Translations under genes and position numbers: made by a program | Assembly: GCA_900315765.1 (NCBI GenBank) | Contig: ONAK01000002.1 | Span: 1 to 64,000, forward strand | DNA length: 64,000 bases | Origin: an uncultured Prevotella sp. | GTDB lineage: Bacteria; Bacteroidota; Bacteroidia; Bacteroidales; Bacteroidaceae | Direction: 5' to 3' | Shown here: positions 54,436-62,076 of the stretch, piece after piece | Layout: each line of letters opens with the position of its first letter | Position numbering within the stretch: position 1 is the first letter of the stretch | Notes under the pieces: model-generated | The model's input: only the letters and a program-made list of their open reading frames with translations | Database searches by the model: none | What the model was told of the DNA's origin: nothing

Positions 54436-54496
54436 CAAAAAAAATAGCGTTTTTGCAAGTTTTTTGCCATAAAATTTCACCTGTTTTGGGCGTTTT

Positions 54497-54610
54497 TGCT
54501 GAAATAACCGTTTTGTTGTCACCAAACAATTTGTTGTTACCACCCGCAACTATCTGATACACAGAAAGTAAGCGGCGCGGTAACAACAAAACAACAAAAT
54601 CGGGGAAAAT
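54497..54610. repeat. Right inverted terminal repeat of the VirE unit
   Basis: 114 bp, mirror of 51601-51715. It contains TTTTGTTGTCACC (54511-54523), TTTGTTGTTACC (54530-54541) and GGTAACAACAAAA (54579-54591). Its inner edge TGCTGAAATAA mirrors the last codons of the VirE-like gene. Confidence 0.88.
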
Positions 54611-54668
54611 TTTCTTTGGAGTAAAACAAAAAAAATCCGAAAAAACAAAGACTTTCAGAAATTCTTTG

Positions 54669-54676
54669 TACTTTTG
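54669..54676 (+). promoter_or_regulatory. -7 box of the thioredoxin-like gene
   Basis: TACTTTTG, 25 bp before the ATG at 54702. Confidence 0.65.
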
Positions 54677-54701
54677 CAGCCAAAACAAACAAGGACTAGA
54701 A

Positions 54702-55199
54702 ATGAAGAAGATTATTCTAACATCGATGGCTGCACTATTGTTCGCAGTTACCGTTAACGCCCAGACGGCGCTCAAGAAGGTATATAATGAAGACATTAAC
54801 CCGCTGGAGCAGATTGACCAGGCTGTAACAAAGGCCAAAGGCGAGGGAAAACTGGTAGTCTGTCAGGTGGGTGGCAACTGGTGCCCTTGGTGCCTGCGCT
54901 TTGCCGATTTTATCACGAAAGATGCCGACATCAGCCAACTGATAGCCGAGAACTTTGAATATATCCACGTAAACTACAATCCACGAAAGTCGCAGGGCCA
55001 AGAAAAGCAGGAACAGGGCAAGGCGCTGATGGCACGACTGAATAATTGTGGCCGATTCGGATTCCCAGTATTTGTGGTGCTGGATAAAAACGGCAAGGTT
55101 CTCCACATACAGGATTCCAGTTTTCTGGAGGAAGGTCAAGGCTATAGCAAGGAAAAAGTACTGAGATTCTTCAAGAGCTGGACACCAAAGGCATTATGA
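54702..55199 (+). CDS. Thioredoxin-fold exported protein
   Basis: A 165-residue protein with signal peptide MKKIILTSMAALLFAVTVNA and a thioredoxin-like domain with the active site GNWCPWCLRF (about residues 62-71); CPWC is an unusual CxxC filling. The cis-Pro region is FGFPVFVVLDKNGKVL. The fold suggests a periplasmic thiol reductant or isomerase. No partner gene is adjacent. The start at 54702 is set by the promoter and the signal peptide. Confidence 0.85.
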   Translation: MKKIILTSMAALLFAVTVNAQTALKKVYNEDINPLEQIDQAVTKAKGEGKLVVCQVGGNWCPWCLRFADFITKDADISQLIAENFEYIHVNYNPRKSQGQEKQEQGKALMARLNNCGRFGFPVFVVLDKNGKVLHIQDSSFLEEGQGYSKEKVLRFFKSWTPKAL

Positions 55200-55283
55200 G
55201 TAATTGATGTTGCTCATCAGGCTATTATTCTAAAAATTAAATAAAAACTCGTTTTTATTTGGCAGTTATCGATAAAAATCGTA

Positions 55284-55499
55284 TTGGAGGGCGCAAAGAA
55301 CAACGTTGTAATACCAAGCGTTAACACAGTATCTCCCAGTGAAGGTGGTGACGTTCCTACAAAGGTAGAGTATAACACAACTGTCGATGAAAACGAAGCT
55401 AACGACAACAAGTGGTACACCATCGACGGACGACCAATCAATAAACCCTCGCAAAAGGGTATCTACATCAGAAACAGGAAAAAGGTTGTAGTGAAATAA
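55284..55499 (+). pseudogene. C-terminal remnant of a secreted protein
   Basis: A 71-codon frame without an ATG (TTG at 55284). It ends NKWYTIDGRPINKPSQKGIYIRNRKKVVVK, which matches the YxxDGRxIxKPxxxGIYIxNGKK motif at the C-termini of many large Prevotella secreted proteins. The upstream body of such a protein is missing, so this is probably the tail of a deleted gene. Confidence 0.55.
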
Positions 55500-55510
55500 C
55501 AATAAAAAAA

Positions 55511-55537
55511 TCCCCGCCGAATTGGGCGGGGATTTTA
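55511..55537. terminator. Bidirectional terminator
   Basis: TCCCCGCC (55511-55518) pairs with GGCGGGGA (55525-55532), loop GAATTG, with As before and Ts after. It serves the convergent DUF5020 gene. Confidence 0.85.
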
Positions 55538-55545
55538 TATTGGTT

Positions 55546-56247
55546 TTAGAAGTTCCACTTCACAGCGAGTGTCGGGTTGATGAAGAACGACTTGTCATCG
55601 TAAGTATTATAGATGAAGTTGTTACTGATCTCAATCTCGGTACCAACGCTGAAGTGATTGGTGAAGTTATACCAAAGCTGAGGCTCTGAGAGGATAACCA
55701 ACTGACCCTTACCCTCTGCAGTCTCACCACGCCACAAATCGAGGAAACCTGAGAAGGTGCACTTGTTGTTAGCAAAGTTAAGACCCCACACACCAGTGAG
55801 CTGAACAGAGTTGTAAGCCGATGTGTTGTCATAGCTCTTAAAGTAGCGCTTGTACATCAGCTGGGCGCTCCAGGTCTTTGAGAAGTCGCCACTGTGACCA
55901 TTGTAGGCAGCACCCACAAGGGCAGCCTGCTGGAACGAACCAAAGCGGTTCAATCCGCCATCATACTCTACGTGAGCTGCAAAACCCTTCTTACCGATAT
56001 TGAACTCACGAGAAATCTCAGTGTAAGCGCCCTCAGTAAACTTATTAGTAAAGTCTACATCCACAAAGTAGAACCAAGAACCCCACTTGTCGGCCTTGAA
56101 CTGCTCGAGGGTAACGGTAACTCTCTGACGACCATCTTCCTGGTCAGAATAGAAACTGCGACCGAAGTCATAATGAACCTGCACATTCTGTGCATTTGCG
56201 CCAAGTGCTGCTACAGCCATAAGCGCCATCAAGAAAAACTTTTTCAT
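55546..56247 (-). CDS. DUF5020-type outer membrane protein
   Basis: A 233-residue exported protein: signal peptide MKKFFLMALMAVAALGANA, then QNVQVHYDFGRSFYSD and alternating beta strands ending SFFINPTLAVKWNF, a typical outer-membrane barrel C-terminus (Phe last). It fits the DUF5020 family, distantly related to nucleoside-specific Tsx-like channels. Transport role inferred from the barrel. Monocistronic, with a terminator at 55511. Confidence 0.82.
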   Translation of the reverse strand: MKKFFLMALMAVAALGANAQNVQVHYDFGRSFYSDQEDGRQRVTVTLEQFKADKWGSWFYFVDVDFTNKFTEGAYTEISREFNIGKKGFAAHVEYDGGLNRFGSFQQAALVGAAYNGHSGDFSKTWSAQLMYKRYFKSYDNTSAYNSVQLTGVWGLNFANNKCTFSGFLDLWRGETAEGKGQLVILSEPQLWYNFTNHFSVGTEIEISNNFIYNTYDDKSFFINPTLAVKWNF

Positions 56248-56267
56248 ACTATAATAATGTTTAATAC

Positions 56268-57380
56268 TTAATGTTTAACGTTTAATGTTTCAAACATCAT
56301 CCTCGCGGCATTATCGGGGGCTTTCTCATCTCCTAACGCACGCGATACCTCTTTATAGCCCTCAAGCATCTGCCGACGGGTCTCACCATCGAGAATCTTA
56401 GCAAGTTCGGTGCGGATATTAGCCACCGAAAAGCTTTCTGCCACCAGTTCGCGCACCACCTCACGACCAGCCACGAGGTTCACAAGCGAAACAAATTTTA
56501 CCTTTAACATATGGCGACGTACAAAGCCGGCAATCATTGGCAGAGGGGTTTTATAGCACACCACCTGAGGCACACCGAATAAGCACGTCTCGAGAGTAGC
56601 CGTACCACTGGTAACCAAGGCTGCATGGGCTTTTGAAAGCAAATCATAGGTTTTACCGAACACGATATCCACCTGAGCATCCCCGATAAACTGCTGGTAG
56701 TATTCGGGATCAATACCAGGGGCGCCAGCCACCACTATCTGGTAAGTTTTTTCATAACCCTTCACAGCTTCAATCATAGGAGGCAGATTATCCTTAATCT
56801 CCTGTTTACGAGAGCCAGCCAGAAGGGCGATGATATGCTCTCGCTCCGTCGGCGGCGACGCAAGAAAATATGCCTTAACCTCATCAGCTGTTGGATTGCC
56901 CACGTAGTGGATGGGATAATGATGTTTCTTCTCAAAGAAATCAACCTCGAAGGGGAGAATTGAGAAGAGTTCATCCACATCGCGCTTGATGTTTTTGATG
57001 CGATGCTCCTTCCATGCCCATATCTTTGGAGAGATATAGTAATAAACGGGTATGTTTGTATGAGATTTTACATACTCAGCAATCTTAAGATTAAAGCCAG
57101 GATAGTCAACCAGAACAACGCAGTCGGGTTGCCATTGCACGATATCCTGCTTACACATCTTCATATTGCGAAGTATGGTTGGCAAATGCATCAGCACGGG
57201 GATAAAGCCCATGTAAGCCAGTTCCTTGTAATGGCGCACACGGGTACCGCCAACGGCAGTCATCATATCGCCGCCGAAGAAACGAAACTGCGCTTCGGCG
57301 TCAATTTCTTTCAACGACCGCATCAGATGCGATGCATGCAGATCGCCCGAAGCCTCACCAACTATCAGATAATACTTCAT
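56268..57380 (-). CDS. lpxB: Lipid-A-disaccharide synthase
   Basis: A 370-residue glycosyltransferase making lipid A disaccharide from UDP-2,3-diacylglucosamine and lipid X. Motifs: YYLIVGEASGDLHASHLM (GEASGD signature, about residues 7-12), FFGGDMM, VDYPGFNLKIA, YYISPKIWAWKEHR, and GTATLETCLFGVPQVVCYK (about 258). Inner-membrane associated. It follows surE by 12 bp on the same strand, a common Bacteroidales pair. Length normal. Confidence 0.94.
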   Translation of the reverse strand: MKYYLIVGEASGDLHASHLMRSLKEIDAEAQFRFFGGDMMTAVGGTRVRHYKELAYMGFIPVLMHLPTILRNMKMCKQDIVQWQPDCVVLVDYPGFNLKIAEYVKSHTNIPVYYYISPKIWAWKEHRIKNIKRDVDELFSILPFEVDFFEKKHHYPIHYVGNPTADEVKAYFLASPPTEREHIIALLAGSRKQEIKDNLPPMIEAVKGYEKTYQIVVAGAPGIDPEYYQQFIGDAQVDIVFGKTYDLLSKAHAALVTSGTATLETCLFGVPQVVCYKTPLPMIAGFVRRHMLKVKFVSLVNLVAGREVVRELVAESFSVANIRTELAKILDGETRRQMLEGYKEVSRALGDEKAPDNAARMMFETLNVKH

Positions 57381-57392
57381 TCTGATGGAGAA

Positions 57393-58232
57393 TTAGAGAT
57401 TCCAACTATTAATCAAATCGATAGCCTGGTAGGCTGTAACATCAATAGTGGTTGGAGTGATGGCTACATAGCCGTGACTAAGGGCCCAGTTGTCGGTATC
57501 TTCGGCTTCGGGCTCATCGTTGCGATAGTGTCCCACCATCCACCAGTAGTCGTAACCACGGGGATGGTGCTCCTTGATAGTCTCGTTATACCAAGTACCA
57601 AAAGCCATCCTGCAGACTTTCACCCCCCGATAAGGGGGGATACTAGCAGAACTAGCAGAACTAGCAGAACTAGCCGGGCTAGCCATACTAGCCATACTAG
57701 GCATACTAGCTTGGCCAGGAAAATTAACATTCAGGCAAACGCCCTTGGGCAGTCCCTCGGCCAGAACGCGCTGGGTTATCTGGCGGACATAAGGGCGCAA
57801 AGGCTCGAAATCGGCATCAGGGGCATAATCGCAAAGCGAGAATGCCAGCGATGGGATATACTTCAAACAGCCCTCGATGGTGACACCCATAGTGCCACTA
57901 TAGTGGGCGTTAACCGAGGCATTATCGCCGTGGTTGATACCACCGATAATCATATCAGGGCGACGCTGACAGATATTGGCCAGCGCCATCTTTACACAAT
58001 CAACAGGTGTGCCGTTGCACGACCACACCTCTACCCCATCTTCTTGATGGCGCAAATCCAGTCGGAGGGGGATTCCAGCCGAGAAAGCACGCGAATAACC
58101 ACTACGGGCATCGTCGGGGGCACAGACGATGATATCTGCTATGTCCTTAAGCATTTCCACCAGGCAGTTGATGCCCTTGGCCTGAAAGCCATCATCATTG
58201 GAAATGAGCAGTAAAGGTCGTTTAATTTCCAT
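57393..58232 (-). CDS. surE: 5'/3'-nucleotidase SurE
   Basis: A 279-residue phosphatase that dephosphorylates nucleoside monophosphates. The metal site LISNDDGFQAKGI (about 9-21) and SGYSRAFS, GTPVDCVKMAL and GINHGDNAS-like GGINHGDN stretches match SurE. Residues about 173-200 are an inserted Ser/Ala/Met repeat (SMASMASPASSASSASSAS), encoded by a 9-bp tandem repeat; it lies in a surface-loop position and may not harm the fold. The start at 58232 follows the promoter TACTTTTG (58261-58254). Confidence 0.92.
   Translation of the reverse strand: MEIKRPLLLISNDDGFQAKGINCLVEMLKDIADIIVCAPDDARSGYSRAFSAGIPLRLDLRHQEDGVEVWSCNGTPVDCVKMALANICQRRPDMIIGGINHGDNASVNAHYSGTMGVTIEGCLKYIPSLAFSLCDYAPDADFEPLRPYVRQITQRVLAEGLPKGVCLNVNFPGQASMPSMASMASPASSASSASSASIPPYRGVKVCRMAFGTWYNETIKEHHPRGYDYWWMVGHYRNDEPEAEDTDNWALSHGYVAITPTTIDVTAYQAIDLINSWNL
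57643..57714. repeat. 9-bp minisatellite inside surE
   Basis: Eight units of CTAGCnnnn: three CTAGCAGAA, one CTAGCCGGG, two CTAGCCATA, one CTAGGCATA, one CTAGCTTGG. In frame, so unit changes alter the SurE loop by three residues each. A CCCCCC-GATAA-GGGGGG palindrome lies just before it (57623-57640). Confidence 0.9.
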
Positions 58233-58253
58233 AAAATAAATACGATTTGCGTG

Positions 58254-58312
58254 CAAAAGTACGAAAAAAGGTTTAAAAATCAGCGGTTTCTCATAAGAAA
58301 TGTGTAACTTTG
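58254..58312. promoter_or_regulatory. Divergent promoters of surE-lpxB and parA
   Basis: TACTTTTG on the reverse strand (58261-58254) for surE, TAACTTTG on the forward strand (58305-58312) for parA. Confidence 0.65.
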
Positions 58313-58353
58313 TGGCCAAATTTCTTATTTTTATCAAGATAGAACAGAATAAA

Positions 58354-59121
58354 ATGGGTAAGATTATTGCATTAGCAAACCAAAAAGGCGGTGTCGGTAA
58401 AACCACGACAACCATCAACCTGGCAGCTTCGCTGGCTACGCTAGAGAAGACTGTTCTAGTAGTCGATGCCGATCCTCAGGCCAACGCATCGAGCGGTCTG
58501 GGCGTCGACATAAAGGAGGTAGATTGTTCACTTTACGAATGTATCATTAACAAAGCCGACGTTCACGAAGCCGTGTACACCACCGATATCGACGGATTGG
58601 ACATTGTGCCAAGCCATATCGACCTGGTTGGTGCCGAGATAGAGATGCTGAATCTGAGCGACAGAGAGAAGGTGCTGAAGCACATGCTGGACCCCATACG
58701 TGAGGAGTACGACTATATTCTGATTGACTGCTCACCATCGCTGGGCCTCATCACCGTTAACGCACTGACAGCTGCCGACTCGGTTGTCATCCCCGTACAG
58801 TGCGAGTACTTTGCACTGGAGGGAATCAGCAAACTGCTGAACACCATCAAGATTATTAAAAACAAACTGAACCCATCACTGGAGATTGAGGGATTCCTCC
58901 TGACAATGTACGACAGTCGTCTGCGTCTGGCCAACCAGATCTACGACGAGGTGAAGCGCCACTTCCAGGAGCTGGTGTTCAAGACAGTCATACAACGAAA
59001 CGTAAAATTATCAGAAGCTCCAAGCCACGGACTGCCCGCCATCCTTTACGATGCTGACTCGACGGGTGCGAAGAACCATCTGGCTCTGGCTCAGGAAATC
59101 ATATTCAAGAACAAGAAATAA
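58354..59121 (+). CDS. parA: Chromosome-partitioning ATPase ParA
   Basis: A 255-residue ParA/Soj-type ATPase: deviant Walker A KGGVGKTTTTIN (residues 11-22), Walker A' VVDADPQANASSGLG, Walker B DYILIDCSPSLGLITVNAL. It has no N-terminal DNA-binding extension, so it is the chromosomal (Soj) type. It moves ParB-bound origins. The start at 58354 is preferred to an upstream frame that overlaps the promoter. Stop followed 2 bp later by parB. Confidence 0.95.
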   Translation: MGKIIALANQKGGVGKTTTTINLAASLATLEKTVLVVDADPQANASSGLGVDIKEVDCSLYECIINKADVHEAVYTTDIDGLDIVPSHIDLVGAEIEMLNLSDREKVLKHMLDPIREEYDYILIDCSPSLGLITVNALTAADSVVIPVQCEYFALEGISKLLNTIKIIKNKLNPSLEIEGFLLTMYDSRLRLANQIYDEVKRHFQELVFKTVIQRNVKLSEAPSHGLPAILYDADSTGAKNHLALAQEIIFKNKK

Positions 59122-59123
59122 CC

Positions 59124-60059
59124 ATGGCAGTTAAGAAGAAATACGACCGTAGCGTCTTGGGACGCGGACTGGACAACATCGGTTCGGGCAGAGGCCTTGG
59201 ACTGGATGCACTTATCAACACAAACGACATTAGAACAAAGGGTACAGCAAACCTGCTGATGCTGCCAATAGATAAGATTGAGCCAAACCCCGACCAGCCT
59301 CGACATGAGTTCGACGAGAGTGCTCTGAAGGAATTGGCAGTGAGTATTCGTGAGATTGGAGTCATCGTGCCCATCACCGTTCGAGAGATGGATGGCGAGC
59401 ACTACCAGATCATAGCCGGAGAGCGCCGTTGGAGAGCATCTAACATGGCTGGTCTGAAGGAGTTGCCTGCCTATATCATGGCTACTGGCGACGAGCATGT
59501 GATGGAGATGGCTCTGGCCGAGAACATCCAGCGCGAGGATCTGAACGCCATTGAGATTGCACTGGCTTATCAGCGACTGGCTGAGACCACCGGTATGACT
59601 CAGGAGAGAATGTCGGAACGACTGGGTAAGAGTCGCGCTTCGATTACCAACTACCTGCGACTGCTCAAGCTGCCCGCACAGATACAGATGGCCCTGAAGA
59701 ACAGAGATATCGACATGGGTCATGCCCGTGCCCTGCTGTCGCTCGAGAGTCCATCGGCTCAGCTCAAACTGTTTAAAGACGCTCACCGCAACGGCTACTC
59801 AGTACGTAAGATTGAGGAGATAGTACAGAGAATGAAGAAAGGCGAGAGCCTGCAGGATGTCAAGAAGATTATCGACCCCAAGCAGCTGCCTCTGGAGTAC
59901 AGTATCCTGAGAGACCGTCTGTCGGAGTTGTTCAAAACAAAGGTAAATATGACCTGCTCGCCCCAGATGAAGGGAAAATTCAGCATCAGCTTCAATAACG
60001 AAGATGAGCTGGAGTACATCATGCAGGTGTTCGACAAAGTGAAGAAAAGTCAGAAATGA
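59124..60059 (+). CDS. parB: Chromosome-partitioning protein ParB
   Basis: A 311-residue ParB: an N-terminal basic region with LGRGLDNI, the CTPase motif region IEPNPDQPRHEFDE ... GERRWRASNMAG (about 100-110), ENIQREDLN (about 135), a helix-turn-helix at about 150-200 (MTQERMSERLGKSRASITNYLRLL) and a C-terminal dimerisation segment. It binds parS and spreads. No parS-like 16-mer (TGTTnCACGTGAAACA) was noticed in the window by eye. Its stop overlaps the next start (ATGA). Confidence 0.95.
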   Translation: MAVKKKYDRSVLGRGLDNIGSGRGLGLDALINTNDIRTKGTANLLMLPIDKIEPNPDQPRHEFDESALKELAVSIREIGVIVPITVREMDGEHYQIIAGERRWRASNMAGLKELPAYIMATGDEHVMEMALAENIQREDLNAIEIALAYQRLAETTGMTQERMSERLGKSRASITNYLRLLKLPAQIQMALKNRDIDMGHARALLSLESPSAQLKLFKDAHRNGYSVRKIEEIVQRMKKGESLQDVKKIIDPKQLPLEYSILRDRLSELFKTKVNMTCSPQMKGKFSISFNNEDELEYIMQVFDKVKKSQK

Positions 60060-60742
60060 GAATAATAAGCAAACTGTGGATAACGGGCGTACTCCTTTCA
60101 CTGGTTGCTCATGCCGCCAAGGCGCAGGAGCCAGTGGAACCTGTGGAGAACGACACGCTGACACAGGTAGTAAACAATGAGATGTCGGTCTTGATCGACT
60201 CAGCCCGGATTCCTAAGAAGCCTGTGAAGGACATGAGTCTGTGGCGCCCCAACCCTAAGCGTGCACTGTGGCTGGCACTGGTTATTCCAGGCGGCGGACA
60301 GATATACAACCGAAAATACTGGAAACTGCCGCTGGTTTACGGCGGATTCCTTGGCTGTTTGTACGCCATGAACTGGAACAACACCATGTATAAGGACTAT
60401 TCGCAGGCCTATCTCGACCTGATGGATAACGACCCTGCCACACAGAGTTACAACCAGTTTATGCACCTGGGCATGCAGATTAACGACAGCAACATGGACC
60501 GGTATAAGGACCTGTTTAAGAAACGAAAGGACAGATACCGCCGCTGGCGCGACATGAGCTTCTTTGTGCTGGTGGGCGTTTATGCACTGTCGGTCATCGA
60601 CGCCTACGTTGATGCCGAGTTGTCGGCATTCGATATCTCAAAAGACCTGAGTCTGAGAATCGAGCCAACGATACTCGACACCCACACTTCGAAGAATCCA
60701 CTCGACTCTGCAGTAGGCGTGCAGTGTAGTATCAAATTTTAA
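60056..60742 (+). CDS. DUF5683 membrane protein
   Basis: A 228-residue protein with an N-terminal signal or anchor (LWITGVLLSLVAHAAKA), then the DUF5683 core WRPNPKRALWLALVIPGGGQIYNRKYWKLPLVYGGF with two hydrophobic hairpins, and a C-terminal membrane segment at about 170-188 (FFVLVGVYALSVIDAYVDA). Overlaps parB by ATGA. The family has no proven function; this order parB-DUF5683-lytic transglycosylase is conserved in Bacteroidales. Confidence 0.85.
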   Translation: MRIISKLWITGVLLSLVAHAAKAQEPVEPVENDTLTQVVNNEMSVLIDSARIPKKPVKDMSLWRPNPKRALWLALVIPGGGQIYNRKYWKLPLVYGGFLGCLYAMNWNNTMYKDYSQAYLDLMDNDPATQSYNQFMHLGMQINDSNMDRYKDLFKKRKDRYRRWRDMSFFVLVGVYALSVIDAYVDAELSAFDISKDLSLRIEPTILDTHTSKNPLDSAVGVQCSIKF

Positions 60743-60748
60743 TGGAAT

Positions 60749-62044
60749 ATGACAGATAAGAATTACATAAAGATTTTAAGTTTTGCGGCACTGCTGTTTT
60801 GTAGCGCCCCATTGTCGGCACAAACTATTTTAGATACGCCAGATGATGAGGAAGAGGTTGACTCACTGTTCGTACCTATCGAGGACGAGATTTCGGTAGT
60901 TGACAAACAGGGAAACACAGAGTTCATCGACTTCCCTGAGGCTATGACTTATGAACTCGACAGTCTGATGAGTCTCTATATGTCGAAGACCTATCTGAGC
61001 ATGCCGGGCGACTGTGAGATGAAGGACGAGAATCCAGCATTCACCCCCGAGGAGTATATTGACCGACTTCGTCGTATGCCAACAGTCATGGAGATGGGAT
61101 ACAACGATATCGTGCAGCGATTCATCGACCGATACATGGCACGTCTGCGCCACTCTGTAAGCTACATGCTGGGAGCCACGAACTTCTATGTACCAATATT
61201 CGAAGAGGCGCTCGAGGCTTATCAGGTGCCATTGGAGCTCAAGTACCTGCCGGTTATCGAGAGTGCCCTGAACCCAAGAGCCGTATCGCGTGTTGGTGCT
61301 ACAGGACTGTGGCAGTTTATGCTGGGCACCGGAAAACAGTACGGACTGGAGATAAACTCACTGGTTGACGAGCGCCGCGACCCGGTTCGCTCATCGTATG
61401 CTGCAGCCCGCTATCTGCGCGACCTGTACCGCATCTTCGGCGATTGGAATCTGGTTATCGCTGCCTATAACTGCGGGCCGGGAAACATCAACAAGGCTAT
61501 CCACCGCTCGGGCGGCGAGAAGGACTACTGGCGCCTGTACCCATATCTGCCAGCCGAGACTCGTGGTTACGTGCCAGCATTTATTGCAGCTAACTACGCT
61601 ATGACATACTACTGCGAACACGGCATCTGCCCCATGAGCACCAAGTTGCCGCTGCAGACCGACACCGTGGTTGTGAACCGCGACGTGCATCTGGAGCAGA
61701 TAGCTAAGGTGCTGGATCTCGACATCGAGATGCTGCGCTCGCTGAACCCGCAGTACCGTCGTGACATCGTGCCCGGTACCACCAAGAGTTATGCCATCCG
61801 CTTGCCGATGGCTGATACCGGTCGTTTCATCGACATGCAGGATTCTATCTATAACTACCGCACCAGCGAACTGCTGACCAAGCGCGCTGTGGTTGATGTG
61901 AACGACGATCAGCCCACCTTCCGCAAAAAGGTAGTTAAGCGCGGTCGCCGTGCAAGTGTCCGCAAGGGTCGCAATGCCCGTCGCGGTAAGGCTACCAGCA
62001 AGTCGCGTCGCAGCAAGGCATCTAAGCGCAGAAGAAGAAGATAA
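60749..62044 (+). CDS. mltD: Lytic murein transglycosylase with LysM-like domain
   Basis: A 431-residue exported enzyme: signal peptide (ILSFAALLFCSAPLSA), an SLT domain at about 150-290 with catalytic Glu in LPVIESALNPRAVS (about 172) and GLWQFM, AAYNCGPGNINKAI (about 245), then a LysM-like segment (HLEQIAKVLDLDIEMLRSLNPQYRR) and an Arg/Lys-rich tail of 50 residues (KKVVKRGRRASVRKGRNARRG) that may bind anionic polymer. It cleaves peptidoglycan glycan strands with 1,6-anhydro formation. The basic tail is longer than in typical MltD proteins. Confidence 0.88.
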   Translation: MTDKNYIKILSFAALLFCSAPLSAQTILDTPDDEEEVDSLFVPIEDEISVVDKQGNTEFIDFPEAMTYELDSLMSLYMSKTYLSMPGDCEMKDENPAFTPEEYIDRLRRMPTVMEMGYNDIVQRFIDRYMARLRHSVSYMLGATNFYVPIFEEALEAYQVPLELKYLPVIESALNPRAVSRVGATGLWQFMLGTGKQYGLEINSLVDERRDPVRSSYAAARYLRDLYRIFGDWNLVIAAYNCGPGNINKAIHRSGGEKDYWRLYPYLPAETRGYVPAFIAANYAMTYYCEHGICPMSTKLPLQTDTVVVNRDVHLEQIAKVLDLDIEMLRSLNPQYRRDIVPGTTKSYAIRLPMADTGRFIDMQDSIYNYRTSELLTKRAVVDVNDDQPTFRKKVVKRGRRASVRKGRNARRGKATSKSRRSKASKRRRRR

Positions 62045-62076
62045 TCAGTATAATCCATAGGAAAAACATAAAGCAT

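Larger units (their letters stand above)
51601..54610. mobile_element. 3.0-kb unit bounded by 115-bp inverted repeats
   Basis: Two long inverted repeats (51601-51715 and 54497-54610) enclose two reverse-strand genes, a VirE-like ATPase and a small Cys-rich protein, plus a 22-bp repeat array between them. There is no transposase or integrase, no clear target duplication at the edges, and a truncated gene at the left flank. It looks like a non-autonomous or unrecognised mobile unit, or an integrated replicon using a VirE-like replication protein. The boundaries are read directly; mobility is inferred. Confidence 0.65.
55200..55545. other. Intergenic region with a C-terminal gene remnant
   Basis: Between the thioredoxin-like gene and the convergent DUF5020 gene, the only open stretch is the remnant at 55284. 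No promoter precedes it. The terminator hairpin at 55511-55532 closes the region. Confidence 0.6.

Noticed and set aside
51601..54610. Ordinary insertion sequence
   Set aside because: No DDE, HUH or serine/tyrosine recombinase is encoded between the repeats, and no clear target duplication is visible.
57003..58214. Forward-strand 403-codon frame across lpxB and surE
   Set aside because: It is antisense to two well-supported genes, and its low-complexity part is the minisatellite.
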